A stretch of DNA of 13,568 nt from Chrysiogenales bacterium (GCA_004525465.1 SPCN01000034.1:1-13568); one strand, 5' to 3'; numbered from the stretch's first letter, positions 1-6,535 are shown. Notes: generated by a model not told the origin, from the sequence alone. A program made the numbers and translations.

Positions 1-126
1 AAAGAAAACCAGGGCTTTTTTTCCCAGGTGTAGAAAGCGGAGTGGAGAATATTTGATCAGGGATATCAGGCCGGCAAAAAGCGCGTATTCCAAATGACTT
101 TTAAATGAAACCTTTTTCTGTGGCAT
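1..126 (-). CDS. Lipid A acyltransferase (LpxL/HtrB-like), N-terminal fragment
   Basis: An open frame of 42 codons runs from an ATG at 126 off the left edge of the window with no stop. The peptide begins MPQKKVSFKSHLEYALFAGL and continues with a pattern of the type LIKYSPLRFLHLGKKA. That hydrophobic-then-basic start is typical of the lysophospholipid/lauroyl acyltransferase family, which adds secondary acyl chains to Kdo2-lipid A at the inner membrane. The catalytic HX4D motif would lie outside the window, so the family call rests on the N-terminus and on context. The gene directly follows lpxK and waaA, where such an acyltransferase is expected. The start lies inside the end of lpxK (26 bp overlap, different frame). 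A TTG at 93 is an alternative start, and neither has a convincing Shine-Dalgarno sequence. The 3' end is missing. Confidence 0.6.
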   Translation of the reverse strand, partial: MPQKKVSFKSHLEYALFAGLISLIKYSPLRFLHLGKKALVFF

Positions 127-1075
127 GTTTGATGATCTGTTCGATGGTGTCGTTAGGCAATCTTATCTCATTTCGTGCGTACAATAAAGGGGTCGCGGCG
201 GGCAGGAGATTTTTTATTTTGCAAAAATCCTTTTCCGAGCAGACCAGCCACTCTCCCCCCTTTTCTTTTCTCAAGCGTTCCAGGGAGTGGAGATCGGCCG
301 GACTGAATGCGTGGTGGTCGGAAAAACCGCGGAATGCCGCCAGGCGGTAGCGGCGCATGTCGTTTTCAAAACGGTCATTGTCACCCAAAGCGGAAAAGGC
401 GACGATCGGGGCGGCGCCTATGGTGACCTCTTGGCCCGCGGCGTTCAACAACTTATCCGTCACGAAATCATAAGTGTCTGCCGGCAGCGGTTTCTCTGCC
501 TGCCCAGCCGGCTGGTAGGTCAAAATGCGGTCGGCCCGGCGGCTCATGAATTTGAAATTGCGCAGATAAAAATAGGGATGGCCTGAATTGATCAGCATGA
601 CGCTGAAATCCTTTTTTATGTGGCTTGATTGGAATCCGTCATCCAGGATCAAGATGCGGCAGTTTTTGGCCGCGGCCGCGGCCAGGGAGCAGAGGCGGTC
701 TCGTCCGATGAAAACATCATGGGTCGGGAAACTCGCTTTCAACATCAATGGTTCATCGCCCACTTCCTTATAACTGTGCTCAGCATGTACGCATATCCCT
801 TTTTTTTCGTAGTGGGAACGATAACCGCGGCTAATGATGGCGAAGCGGGCTCCTTTTTTTTCCAGGGCCCTGCCGATGGCCATGACCAGGGGTGTTTTCC
901 CGGTTCCCCCGAAGGACAGGCTGTCCACAGAAATGATGAACAATTTCGGGAATTCTTTTTGCCGCAAGGCTCTGATTTTTATATTAACAAAGGAAATACT
1001 CTTGAAAACCAGTGACGCCAGGTTCAAGAACGGCCAGATTAGTCGAGGAAACGCTGAATTTGCTTTAAACTGCAT
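101..1075 (-). CDS. lpxK: Tetraacyldisaccharide 4'-kinase LpxK
   Basis: LpxK phosphorylates the 4' position of the tetra-acylated disaccharide-1-phosphate to give lipid IVA, using ATP at the inner face of the inner membrane. The 324 residues are close to the usual family length. Visible signatures are the P-loop SFGGTGKTPLV (about 54-64), SRGYR (82-86), GDEPLML (106-112) and DDGFQ (145-149), all LpxK hallmarks. The hydrophobic N-terminal stretch (about 10-30) fits the membrane-anchoring helix of the family. The ATG at 1075 lies inside the end of waaA (37 bp overlap). It is preceded by AAAGGA about 8 nt upstream, and the next methionine falls beyond the P-loop, so this start is secure. The gene is co-directional with waaA and the LpxL-like gene and probably translationally coupled to both. 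Confidence 0.95.
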   Translation of the reverse strand: MQFKANSAFPRLIWPFLNLASLVFKSISFVNIKIRALRQKEFPKLFIISVDSLSFGGTGKTPLVMAIGRALEKKGARFAIISRGYRSHYEKKGICVHAEHSYKEVGDEPLMLKASFPTHDVFIGRDRLCSLAAAAAKNCRILILDDGFQSSHIKKDFSVMLINSGHPYFYLRNFKFMSRRADRILTYQPAGQAEKPLPADTYDFVTDKLLNAAGQEVTIGAAPIVAFSALGDNDRFENDMRRYRLAAFRGFSDHHAFSPADLHSLERLRKEKGGEWLVCSEKDFCKIKNLLPAATPLLYARNEIRLPNDTIEQIIKHATEKGFI

Positions 1076-2286
1076 GAAATGGATCCTTTTCTCTTTAAAA
1101 TAGCGTTCAAAGCTCTATCATTGACAGGCTTCATGTTTTTATCCGGGAAATTTTTCAGAAATGCCAACAATTCATTGCTGTTGTTCACCCGGTGATACAC
1201 CCCGCTTTCCTCCAGTTCGCTGCCGATGTCGGGAAAATTGTTGTAAAACGGCCCACCCAGAATTGTTTTACCCATGGCGGCCGGTTCATAGAGGTTGTGG
1301 CCGCCTATTTTCTGGTCAAAAGTCCCACCCATGAACACGATATCGCTGATGCTCATAATGGGGAACAGGTATCCCATGCGGTCATAAATCAGGACTTGGG
1401 TTTCAGGATCCATGCTTTGGGTTTGGCTGAATACCGTGTATTTCAGCCCCAGGCGCCGCATTTGCCCGGCCATGGCCGGGGTGCGTTGCACATGGCGGGG
1501 GACGATAATGAAAAAGTAAGTTGCGCTTAATGGCTTGATGGCCGGGGCGAGGATCTTTTCACAGGCGCTGTGGCTGCTGGCCAGAACAACAATTTTTTTC
1601 GTGATTGCTTGCAAATGCAAATGGCTGCGGACTTCCCCGGGAATGGGCATTTTCTGACGGCTCAAATCGGCCTCGTCCGCCTTGATGTTTCCGCAAACCT
1701 TGATTTTTTCAGCCGGGATCTTTAATTGCAGAAAACGCTTCTTGTAAATTGTGTTTTGCACCAGGAAACAGTCGATGCGCCGGAAAAAAGGACGTAAAAT
1801 AAAATTGAAAAATCGATAGCGAACAAATGCCGCTTCCGAGATCCGGCCATTGATCAGCAGCATGGGGATGCGCTTGCGGTGCAGCATCGTGATCCAATTG
1901 GGCCAGAGCTCCAGTTCGTTGAAAATGACCAGGCGGGGATTGATACGTTGGATGAAGCGCCGGATCGTAAAGGAAAAATCCAGGGGAGCATGGATGACCG
2001 CTATGGCCGGGTATTCCCTGCGGGCAAACTCCAACCCGGCCGGGGTAGTGACCGACAGGACAATACGATGTCCCTTTTCGCCAAGCTGCTGGATCAGCGA
2101 CTTCAAACTGCGCACTTCGCCCACGGACACGGCATGGATCCAGATGGAGCGCTCAGAGCAGACAGCCAGTTGCGGCCGCAGCCTGTTTTTCAGCAAACGG
2201 CGGTAGTTTTTTTTCAAGACGTATTTCAGCCAGAAAGGCACAGACAAAATAAGGAGCAGGATATACAGGCAGTCGCGGATGACCAT
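1039..2286 (-). CDS. waaA: 3-deoxy-D-manno-octulosonic acid (Kdo) transferase
   Basis: WaaA (KdtA) transfers Kdo from CMP-Kdo to lipid IVA. It is a membrane-anchored GT-B enzyme of the GT30 family. The 415-residue length is typical. An N-terminal membrane helix spans about 5-22. HAVSVGE (51-57) carries the glutamate known as the catalytic base in this family. ELELWPN (124-130) corresponds to the usual ETELWPN, VPRH sits at 262-265, and GGTFDQKIGGHNLYEP (320-335) matches the nucleotide-binding region (usually GG...GGHN.LEP). The ATG at 2286 puts the membrane helix at the expected distance. No Shine-Dalgarno precedes it; a TATAAT box lies only 5 nt upstream, so a leaderless mRNA is predicted. 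It is first in the waaA-lpxK-lpxL-like series. Whether the enzyme adds one or several Kdo residues cannot be read from the sequence. Confidence 0.95.
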   Translation of the reverse strand: MVIRDCLYILLLILSVPFWLKYVLKKNYRRLLKNRLRPQLAVCSERSIWIHAVSVGEVRSLKSLIQQLGEKGHRIVLSVTTPAGLEFARREYPAIAVIHAPLDFSFTIRRFIQRINPRLVIFNELELWPNWITMLHRKRIPMLLINGRISEAAFVRYRFFNFILRPFFRRIDCFLVQNTIYKKRFLQLKIPAEKIKVCGNIKADEADLSRQKMPIPGEVRSHLHLQAITKKIVVLASSHSACEKILAPAIKPLSATYFFIIVPRHVQRTPAMAGQMRRLGLKYTVFSQTQSMDPETQVLIYDRMGYLFPIMSISDIVFMGGTFDQKIGGHNLYEPAAMGKTILGGPFYNNFPDIGSELEESGVYHRVNNSNELLAFLKNFPDKNMKPVNDRALNAILKRKGSISCSLKQIQRFLD

Positions 2287-2291
2287 ATTTC

Positions 2292-2320
2292 ATTATAGCA
2301 CAGCCCCGGGCGGGAGTCAT
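2292..2320 (-). promoter_or_regulatory. Predicted waaA promoter, leaderless type
   Basis: Reading the minus strand, ATGACT (2320-2315), a 17-nt spacer and a perfect TATAAT (2297-2292) lie directly before the waaA ATG at 2286, with only GAAAT between the -10 box and the start codon. Transcription would begin at or within a base or two of the ATG, leaving no room for a ribosome binding site. The -35 box matches four of six consensus bases. The promoter is predicted by eye only. Confidence 0.6.
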
Positions 2321-2343
2321 CCGCACCTTGGGAGTGGTGATCC

Positions 2344-2376
2344 CTGACACGTCAGCCAAGGGGCGGACAAGTCCGC
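2344..2376. repeat. Tandem palindromes, possible operator
   Basis: Two short palindromes share the core GAC-A-N-GTC: CTGAC-AC-GTCAG (2344-2355) and GCGGAC-AA-GTCCGC (2363-2376). Their centres are exactly 20 bp apart, about two helical turns, so both would face the same side of the DNA. They lie between the divergent waaA and glmU promoters. A further GCGGAC half-site sits at 2443-2448, between the glmU -10 box and its ATG. The left palindrome is also enclosed by CCTTGG (2326-2331) and CCAAGG (2356-2361), which could form a larger hairpin. A dimeric regulator site is an inference; no known operator is recognised. Confidence 0.4.
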
Positions 2377-2413
2377 TTATTGCCTCAGCTAAAAACCTAC
2401 CTGAACTGGCCCG

Positions 2414-2442
2414 TTGACTTCAGGTCAGAGAACTCGTAAAAT
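2414..2442 (+). promoter_or_regulatory. Predicted glmU-like gene promoter, leaderless type
   Basis: TTGACT (2414-2419), a 17-nt spacer and TAAAAT (2437-2442) form a near-consensus sigma-70 type promoter. The -10 box ends 6 nt before the ATG at 2449, so the expected +1 coincides with the A of the start codon. No Shine-Dalgarno lies in the intervening GCGGAC. An inverted repeat TGAC-N5-GTCA (2415-2427) overlaps the -35 box. Confidence 0.7.
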
Positions 2443-2448
2443 GCGGAC

Positions 2449-3417
2449 ATGGCTGACAAAATCATGGCTGTAGTACTGGCTGCCGGCAAATCCACGCGCA
2501 TGAAATCGCAACGATCCAAAGTACTGCATGCCATTCTCGGCAAGGAGATCATACGCTATCTATTGGACGCTCTGCTGGAGTGCGGCATCGCCGAGCAGGA
2601 TATTATCGTGGTGGCCGGCGATAACCGCGCCGAGATCGAAAAAGTGCTCGGATCCAATGTCCGCTATGCCATGCAAAAGGAACAGCAGGGTACCGCCCAC
2701 GCCCTGCTGAGCGCGTCTGAATTACTGGCCGGGCACAAAGGCAGCCTTTTGGTGCTGGTCGGAGACAATCCCAATATCACCGCCCTCGAATTGCAGAAGC
2801 TCATCGCTGCCCAGCGCCGCAGCCTGGCCCATTGCACCTTTATCAGCGCGGTATTTCCGCTGCCAACGCCTCCCTATGGACGGATCATCCGCGATGTCCA
2901 AGGGCGGGTCAGCGGCATAATGGAAGAACGGGACGCCAGCCCCGAGCAGCGGCAGATCCGCGAAGTGAACGCTTCGATTTATCTGTTCGACAACCGGGTC
3001 GTTTTCCCGTACTTGGCCGAAATAAACAACCGCAATGCCAAAAAAGAATTCTATCTTACCGATATCATCGAAATTTTAGTCCGTAAAAAATTGAAGGTGG
3101 AAGCGGTCCAGGCCGCGGATTGCGATATCGCCATCGGCATCAACGACCGTCGGGACCTGCAAGTTGCGCAAAAAAAAATCAATGACCGGACCCAACTGCG
3201 ACTGATGCTTGAGGGCGGCGTGACCATCCTGCAGCCGGAAACCGTGACCATCGAGCACGACGTGGAGATCGGCCGCGACACGGTCATTTTTCCCTGTACC
3301 TACCTGGCCGCCGGTACCCGCATCGGTATAAACTGCGCTATCGGCCCTTTCGCCTATCTGAGGAATGCCCGCATCGGCGACGGCGAAACGGTCAGGTTTG
3401 CCAAACGAGAGGACTGA
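2449..3417 (+). CDS. glmU: GlmU-like N-acetylglucosamine-1-phosphate uridylyltransferase, acetyltransferase domain truncated
   Basis: Full GlmU (about 456 residues) acetylates glucosamine-1-phosphate and then makes UDP-GlcNAc for peptidoglycan and lipid A. This protein has only 322 residues. The Rossmann-like uridylyltransferase domain is complete: LAAGKSTRMKS (10-20; usually GKGTRM), KVLH (24-27), QQGTAHAL (79-86), GDNP (105-108, metal-binding aspartate kept) and REVNASIY (171-178). A hinge helix (about 225-252) leads into a short left-handed beta-helix (about 258-316) that stops at GPFAYLRNARIGDG and ends VRFAKRED. The acetyltransferase active site, including the equivalent of E. coli His363, is therefore absent. 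No continuation of the helix is seen downstream in any frame, so the truncation looks natural. Likely activity is UDP-GlcNAc synthesis from preformed GlcNAc-1-P, with acetylation done elsewhere; a related sugar-1-phosphate substrate is possible. Start chosen at 2449 from the promoter; ATG 2464 is an alternative. Confidence 0.85.
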   Translation: MADKIMAVVLAAGKSTRMKSQRSKVLHAILGKEIIRYLLDALLECGIAEQDIIVVAGDNRAEIEKVLGSNVRYAMQKEQQGTAHALLSASELLAGHKGSLLVLVGDNPNITALELQKLIAAQRRSLAHCTFISAVFPLPTPPYGRIIRDVQGRVSGIMEERDASPEQRQIREVNASIYLFDNRVVFPYLAEINNRNAKKEFYLTDIIEILVRKKLKVEAVQAADCDIAIGINDRRDLQVAQKKINDRTQLRLMLEGGVTILQPETVTIEHDVEIGRDTVIFPCTYLAAGTRIGINCAIGPFAYLRNARIGDGETVRFAKRED

Positions 3418-3429
3418 ATCCTCATTTTT
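3409..3429 (+). terminator. Weak rho-independent terminator after the glmU-like gene
   Basis: GAGGA (3409-3413), loop CTGAA holding the stop codon, and TCCTC (3419-3423) form a 5-bp stem followed by ATTTTT. The stem is short, so termination may be partial. The 117 bp from here to the hfq start otherwise hold only the hfq promoter and ribosome binding site. Confidence 0.4.
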
Positions 3430-3480
3430 CCCCGACAATGGATCCCCTTCCTCATTCGCAACGGGATTGGGTCGCCCGCA

Positions 3481-3529
3481 TTGACATTTGGAAAAATAAA
3501 TTTATAATATAACCAACCCTGTCAAGGAG
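3481..3529 (+). promoter_or_regulatory. Consensus sigma-70 promoter and strong RBS for the Hfq-like gene
   Basis: TTGACA (3481-3486) and TATAAT (3503-3508) both match the consensus exactly, with a 16-nt spacer. Transcription should start near 3515. AAGGAG (3524-3529) follows, 5 nt before the ATG at 3535. This is the strongest promoter/RBS pair in the window and implies high constitutive expression of the Hfq-like protein. It contrasts with the leaderless-type start of the gene immediately upstream. Confidence 0.8.
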
Positions 3530-3534
3530 ATATT

Positions 3535-3861
3535 ATGATCAGAAAGCTTATAAAACCGGACCTTAGAGAGATAAAACAGAGATCAAACCGGGAAAATAAG
3601 AGAAAACCCCCGCCGCCTTATAAGACCCATGCCGAAACCTACTATTACATCAAGCAAATGAACAACCGTACGCAACTGGTCCTGGAACTGGTCAGCGGCG
3701 AGATCCTCAAGGGAATGCTCGACTGGTATGATGAAAAATGTCTGAAAATCAAGAAGCTCGATGGCGGGACCCTGATCGTTTTTAAATCCCAGATCAAGTA
3801 CATTTATAAAAATCCCGACTTTGATGAACCCAAGCGCGAAGAAGCCGATCAAAAAAAATAA
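3535..3861 (+). CDS. hfq: Hfq-like RNA chaperone with basic N-terminal extension
   Basis: The 108 residues hold one Sm-like domain at about 36-92. The Sm1-like segment reads LVLELVSGEILKGMLDWYDE (48-67), and FKSQIKYIYK (83-92) takes the place of the Hfq Sm2 motif YKHAISTVVP. Hfq forms hexameric rings that bind small RNAs and mRNA A- and U-rich segments in the cytoplasm. The core histidine of E. coli YKH is serine here, and the domain is preceded by about 30 basic residues rich in Lys/Arg followed by PPPP, absent from classical Hfq. The C-terminus is short and charged. Similar long, histidine-less Hfq-like proteins occur, to my recollection, in Acidobacteriota. The start is fixed by the RBS at 3524-3529. 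The end overlaps pdxA by 38 bp. Family membership is well supported; RNA-binding preferences are unknown. Confidence 0.8.
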   Translation: MIRKLIKPDLREIKQRSNRENKRKPPPPYKTHAETYYYIKQMNNRTQLVLELVSGEILKGMLDWYDEKCLKIKKLDGGTLIVFKSQIKYIYKNPDFDEPKREEADQKK

Positions 3862-4765
3862 GGTCATCGCCGTTACCTTGGGCGATCCACAGGGGATCGG
3901 TCCCGAAGTAATTGCAAAAAGTCTGGCTGACTATTCCCCCGGCTGTTCATTGCTGTTGGTCGGCGCGCGTCGTTTTTTTCCTGCCAGTGACATTCCCGTC
4001 ATCAAAAATATTGACGAGCTCCAGGCTGGAGAATCGGCCCTATTAGACATAGAAAGCGGACCCAACGGTGCCGATGTTTCTTTTGTCTGGGTCAAAACGG
4101 CAGTTGAAATGGCTTTGCGGGGAGAGGTGCAGGCATTGGTTACGGCCCCGGTCAATAAAAATAAGTGGCTAGACAGCGGTTTGCCCTATTGCGGCCACAC
4201 CGATTTTTTAACCACGGTCGCCAAAGCTGGGAATCCGGCCATGTTTTTCTGGTCGCCTGGGCTCAAAGTGGCATTGTTCACCCACCATATCGCCTTGGCT
4301 GACGTTTTTTCCCGCATCAATAAAGATAACATCTCGGCTTTTGTCCGTCAGGTCGATTCGGAACTGCGGCGACTCTTCAGAAAGGAATTCACCTATTTAT
4401 TCAGCGGTTTGAACCCCCATGCAGGTGAAAACGGCCATTTGGGAACAGAGGAGATCGACACGATCATTCCGGCCATGAATGATTTGCGGGAGCAAGTGCC
4501 AGTGGCGGGCATTTATCCTCCCGACGTGGTATTTGCCAAGGCCCGGGCTATGAAAAACGCGGTGGTGATCGCCTGGACCCACGATCAGGGACTGACCCCC
4601 TTCAAACTGCTGCAGGCGGGAAATGGTGTGCAGCTTACCCTGGGGCTGCCTTTTATTCGCACGTCTCCGGTTCACGGAACCGCTTATGACATTGCCGGCC
4701 AGGGGAGCGCGGATCCGGCCAGCATGCTGGCGGCGATCCGCTTGGCGGAATCATTATTGCATTAA
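3824..4765 (+). CDS. pdxA: 4-hydroxythreonine-4-phosphate dehydrogenase PdxA
   Basis: PdxA oxidises 4-phosphohydroxy-L-threonine with NAD(P)+, yielding after decarboxylation the aminoketone used by PdxJ for pyridoxine 5'-phosphate (DXP-dependent vitamin B6 route). It is a cytoplasmic, metal-dependent dimer. Signatures are TLGDPQGIGPEV (18-29), GHTDF (124-128), THH (153-155), GLNPHAGENGHLG (195-207), HDQG (253-256) and HGTAYDIAGQG (284-294). H155, H199 and H284 line up with the three metal-binding histidines of E. coli PdxA (H166, H211, H266). At 313 residues it is only slightly shorter than usual. The ATG at 3824 is preferred over the adjacent TTG at 3821. The start lies inside hfq, without a clear Shine-Dalgarno, so translation is probably coupled. 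A PdxA2-type acid dehydrogenase cannot be fully excluded from sequence alone. Confidence 0.92.
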   Translation: MNPSAKKPIKKNKVIAVTLGDPQGIGPEVIAKSLADYSPGCSLLLVGARRFFPASDIPVIKNIDELQAGESALLDIESGPNGADVSFVWVKTAVEMALRGEVQALVTAPVNKNKWLDSGLPYCGHTDFLTTVAKAGNPAMFFWSPGLKVALFTHHIALADVFSRINKDNISAFVRQVDSELRRLFRKEFTYLFSGLNPHAGENGHLGTEEIDTIIPAMNDLREQVPVAGIYPPDVVFAKARAMKNAVVIAWTHDQGLTPFKLLQAGNGVQLTLGLPFIRTSPVHGTAYDIAGQGSADPASMLAAIRLAESLLH

Positions 4766-4776
4766 GCTCGGCTTTC

Positions 4777-4795
4777 CGGTTCAACCGTTTTTTTT
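4777..4795 (+). terminator. Possible rho-independent terminator of pdxA
   Basis: CGGT (4777-4780), loop TCA and ACCG (4784-4787) are followed by eight T residues (4788-4795). The stem is only 4 bp. It lies across the 3' end of the convergent HtrA-like gene, because only 15 bp separate the two stop codons. There is no matching T-tract for the opposite direction. Confidence 0.4.
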
Positions 4796-6526
4796 CTCCA
4801 ATTCGCTTTCGATTTTTTCCTGCAGTTTCTTTATTTCTTCCTGAATTTTTTTCAATCTTTCTTTGTAATCTTTTCTGATCTCCGCTCCCAGCTCATTTTT
4901 TTCGGCTTGAAGCTTTTTCAGTTCCATTTCCAGTTTTTTTCTCTCTTCACTGATCTTGAGCAGGGAAAGCTCTTTTTGTTTCTGCAATTCCGGCAATTCC
5001 TTTTCCCTGGATTTCTGCAGTTTCCTTATTTCATCCTTGTAGATCGCTTTGGCTTCATCGCTGATGCGCACTTTCAGATTTTCCATATTGCGCGAGAGTT
5101 GCTCAAGGTTCCATATGAGTTTTTCATTTTTATCCGGAACCAGCGAGAATTTTTTTAGTTGGCCGTCACGGTACAGTTCCAGCAGGACCGCTTCCTTTTC
5201 TTTCAGGGCATTCAGGATATTTCTGAGATCGGTCGTGTTGCGGAGAGCGTTGCGGTTGGCTCGGACCATGATATCCCCGGCCCGCAGGCCGGCCTTTTTC
5301 GCCGCCGATGATTCATTGATTCTGGAGATTAAAAGGCCAAAGCCTTCCTTGATCTGGAATTTTTGGCTGAGTTCTCCGGTCATTTCCATGACATCGACCC
5401 CCAGCTGTCTGGAGCCGCCGAACTCGATGACATAATTTTTCACCCTGGGCAAAGTCATTTCCAGGCCGGGCAGTTCGGATATATCGGCCAGCTGATCGGC
5501 CAAATGCGGGAAGGGGCTTTGGGGCGGTTCCGGCGCGTAAGGAAAATCCTCCGGGAAAGGCGGAAAAATGCCGGTTTGGCGCTCACCCAGTTCGACGTCC
5601 AGAGGCATTGTTTTTCCAGCCCGGATAACCGCTATTTTGATTTTATCGCCGGCCAGGCTGAATTGGAGAGCAGCAGCGATATCGTGAAACCTGGCGATCG
5701 GCTTTCCGGAAATTTCCACAATGCGGTCGCCCTTGCTGAACCCGGATTTGGCAGCCGGTGAAGCTTTTAAAACTTCCTGGATCAGGTTCGAGTCCCTGTT
5801 GAAATTGACCCCCAGCCAGCCCGGAATGATTTTCCCCGAAGTTTTCAATTGCTCAATAATGCGGTTGACATGCTCGACGGCTATGGCGTAGCAGAGATTG
5901 CCGCTTTCGCTTTTTCTGCCGCTGACCACGATTACCGATGATTGGTCCTTGAAGGTGTAGTCGGGAGCCGAGGAAAAGCCGACGCTGCCGCGAATGATAG
6001 CCAATAGTTCGCCTTTTTTGTTTACGACTGCCCCCCCGGCCGAACCGGGAGCGACCGGCGCATTCAGGATCAACTCGCTTTCCGAACGGTTACTGATGAT
6101 TCCCTGGGTAATGGCTGGAAAACGGTTGTAAAACAACCCGATCAGCGCCACCCAGTTGCCGACCTCGGCCTTTGCGGCCTGGGGCAGCGGCCGCGGGCCT
6201 TTTTTGTGGAGGCGCAGCAGCGCCAAGCCGGAACGGTTGTCGCGGCCGATGATAGTGGCAACGATTGTTTCGCCTTTTATGGTTTCCACAGTGATCCTTT
6301 CGAATGGATGGCGGGCAATCAAAGAAGTGGTAACGACCAGTTCTCTTTCCATGGCAATGCCGGTTGCCACGTATTTTCTGGCATTTTCGGCGACCACTTT
6401 CACCAGTGACGGTGATACTTTTTCAAGAACGGCTTTGACTTCCTTCTCGATATTTTCGATTTCTTCCGTTGCCTGAACGCCATGGGCGATCCAGAGCAGC
6501 AGCAGGATAAAGATCGCTTTTTTCAT
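4781..6526 (-). CDS. Secreted HtrA/DegP-like pseudoprotease with two PDZ domains and C-terminal coiled coil
   Basis: The 581 residues begin with a signal peptide (MKKAIFILLLLWIAHGVQA, cleavage near 19), so the protein acts in the periplasm. A trypsin-like HtrA domain spans about 30-225. IGRDNRSGLALLRL (93-106) aligns with DegP VGKDPRSDIALIQI, and APGSAGG (159-165) with the GNSGG segment. All three catalytic positions are changed: His->Ser68 (VVTTSLI), Asp->Gly100 and Ser->Ala163. PDZ1 (about 235-312) and PDZ2 (about 372-462) are separated by a proline-rich linker (321-340). Residues about 465-581 form a Lys/Glu-rich coiled coil not usual for DegP. The start has TAGGAGA upstream and lies 9 bp after the putative anti-sigma gene, in the sigma operon. 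A chaperone, peptide sensor or scaffold in envelope stress is the likely role (inference); proteolysis is unlikely. Confidence 0.88.
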   Translation of the reverse strand: MKKAIFILLLLWIAHGVQATEEIENIEKEVKAVLEKVSPSLVKVVAENARKYVATGIAMERELVVTTSLIARHPFERITVETIKGETIVATIIGRDNRSGLALLRLHKKGPRPLPQAAKAEVGNWVALIGLFYNRFPAITQGIISNRSESELILNAPVAPGSAGGAVVNKKGELLAIIRGSVGFSSAPDYTFKDQSSVIVVSGRKSESGNLCYAIAVEHVNRIIEQLKTSGKIIPGWLGVNFNRDSNLIQEVLKASPAAKSGFSKGDRIVEISGKPIARFHDIAAALQFSLAGDKIKIAVIRAGKTMPLDVELGERQTGIFPPFPEDFPYAPEPPQSPFPHLADQLADISELPGLEMTLPRVKNYVIEFGGSRQLGVDVMEMTGELSQKFQIKEGFGLLISRINESSAAKKAGLRAGDIMVRANRNALRNTTDLRNILNALKEKEAVLLELYRDGQLKKFSLVPDKNEKLIWNLEQLSRNMENLKVRISDEAKAIYKDEIRKLQKSREKELPELQKQKELSLLKISEERKKLEMELKKLQAEKNELGAEIRKDYKERLKKIQEEIKKLQEKIESELEKKNG

Positions 6527-6535
6527 GATTTTCTC

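Noticed and set aside
3170..3178. Run of nine A in the glmU-like gene as a frameshift or slippage site explaining the short protein
   Set aside because: The same frame gives GlmU-like sequence on both sides of the run, up to about residue 316, so no frame change is needed and the truncation lies 240 bp further on.
6031..6046. Cytosine run at the HtrA-like Ser position as a sequencing error hiding a true catalytic Ser
   Set aside because: The frame is correct on both sides and the His and Asp positions are independently replaced, so an error here would not restore the triad.
6295..6325. His73 and Ser162 of the HtrA-like protein as substitute catalytic residues
   Set aside because: His73 lies five residues past the expected position and Ser162 one residue before it, and the Asp is Gly100; the local alignments leave no gap to shift them.
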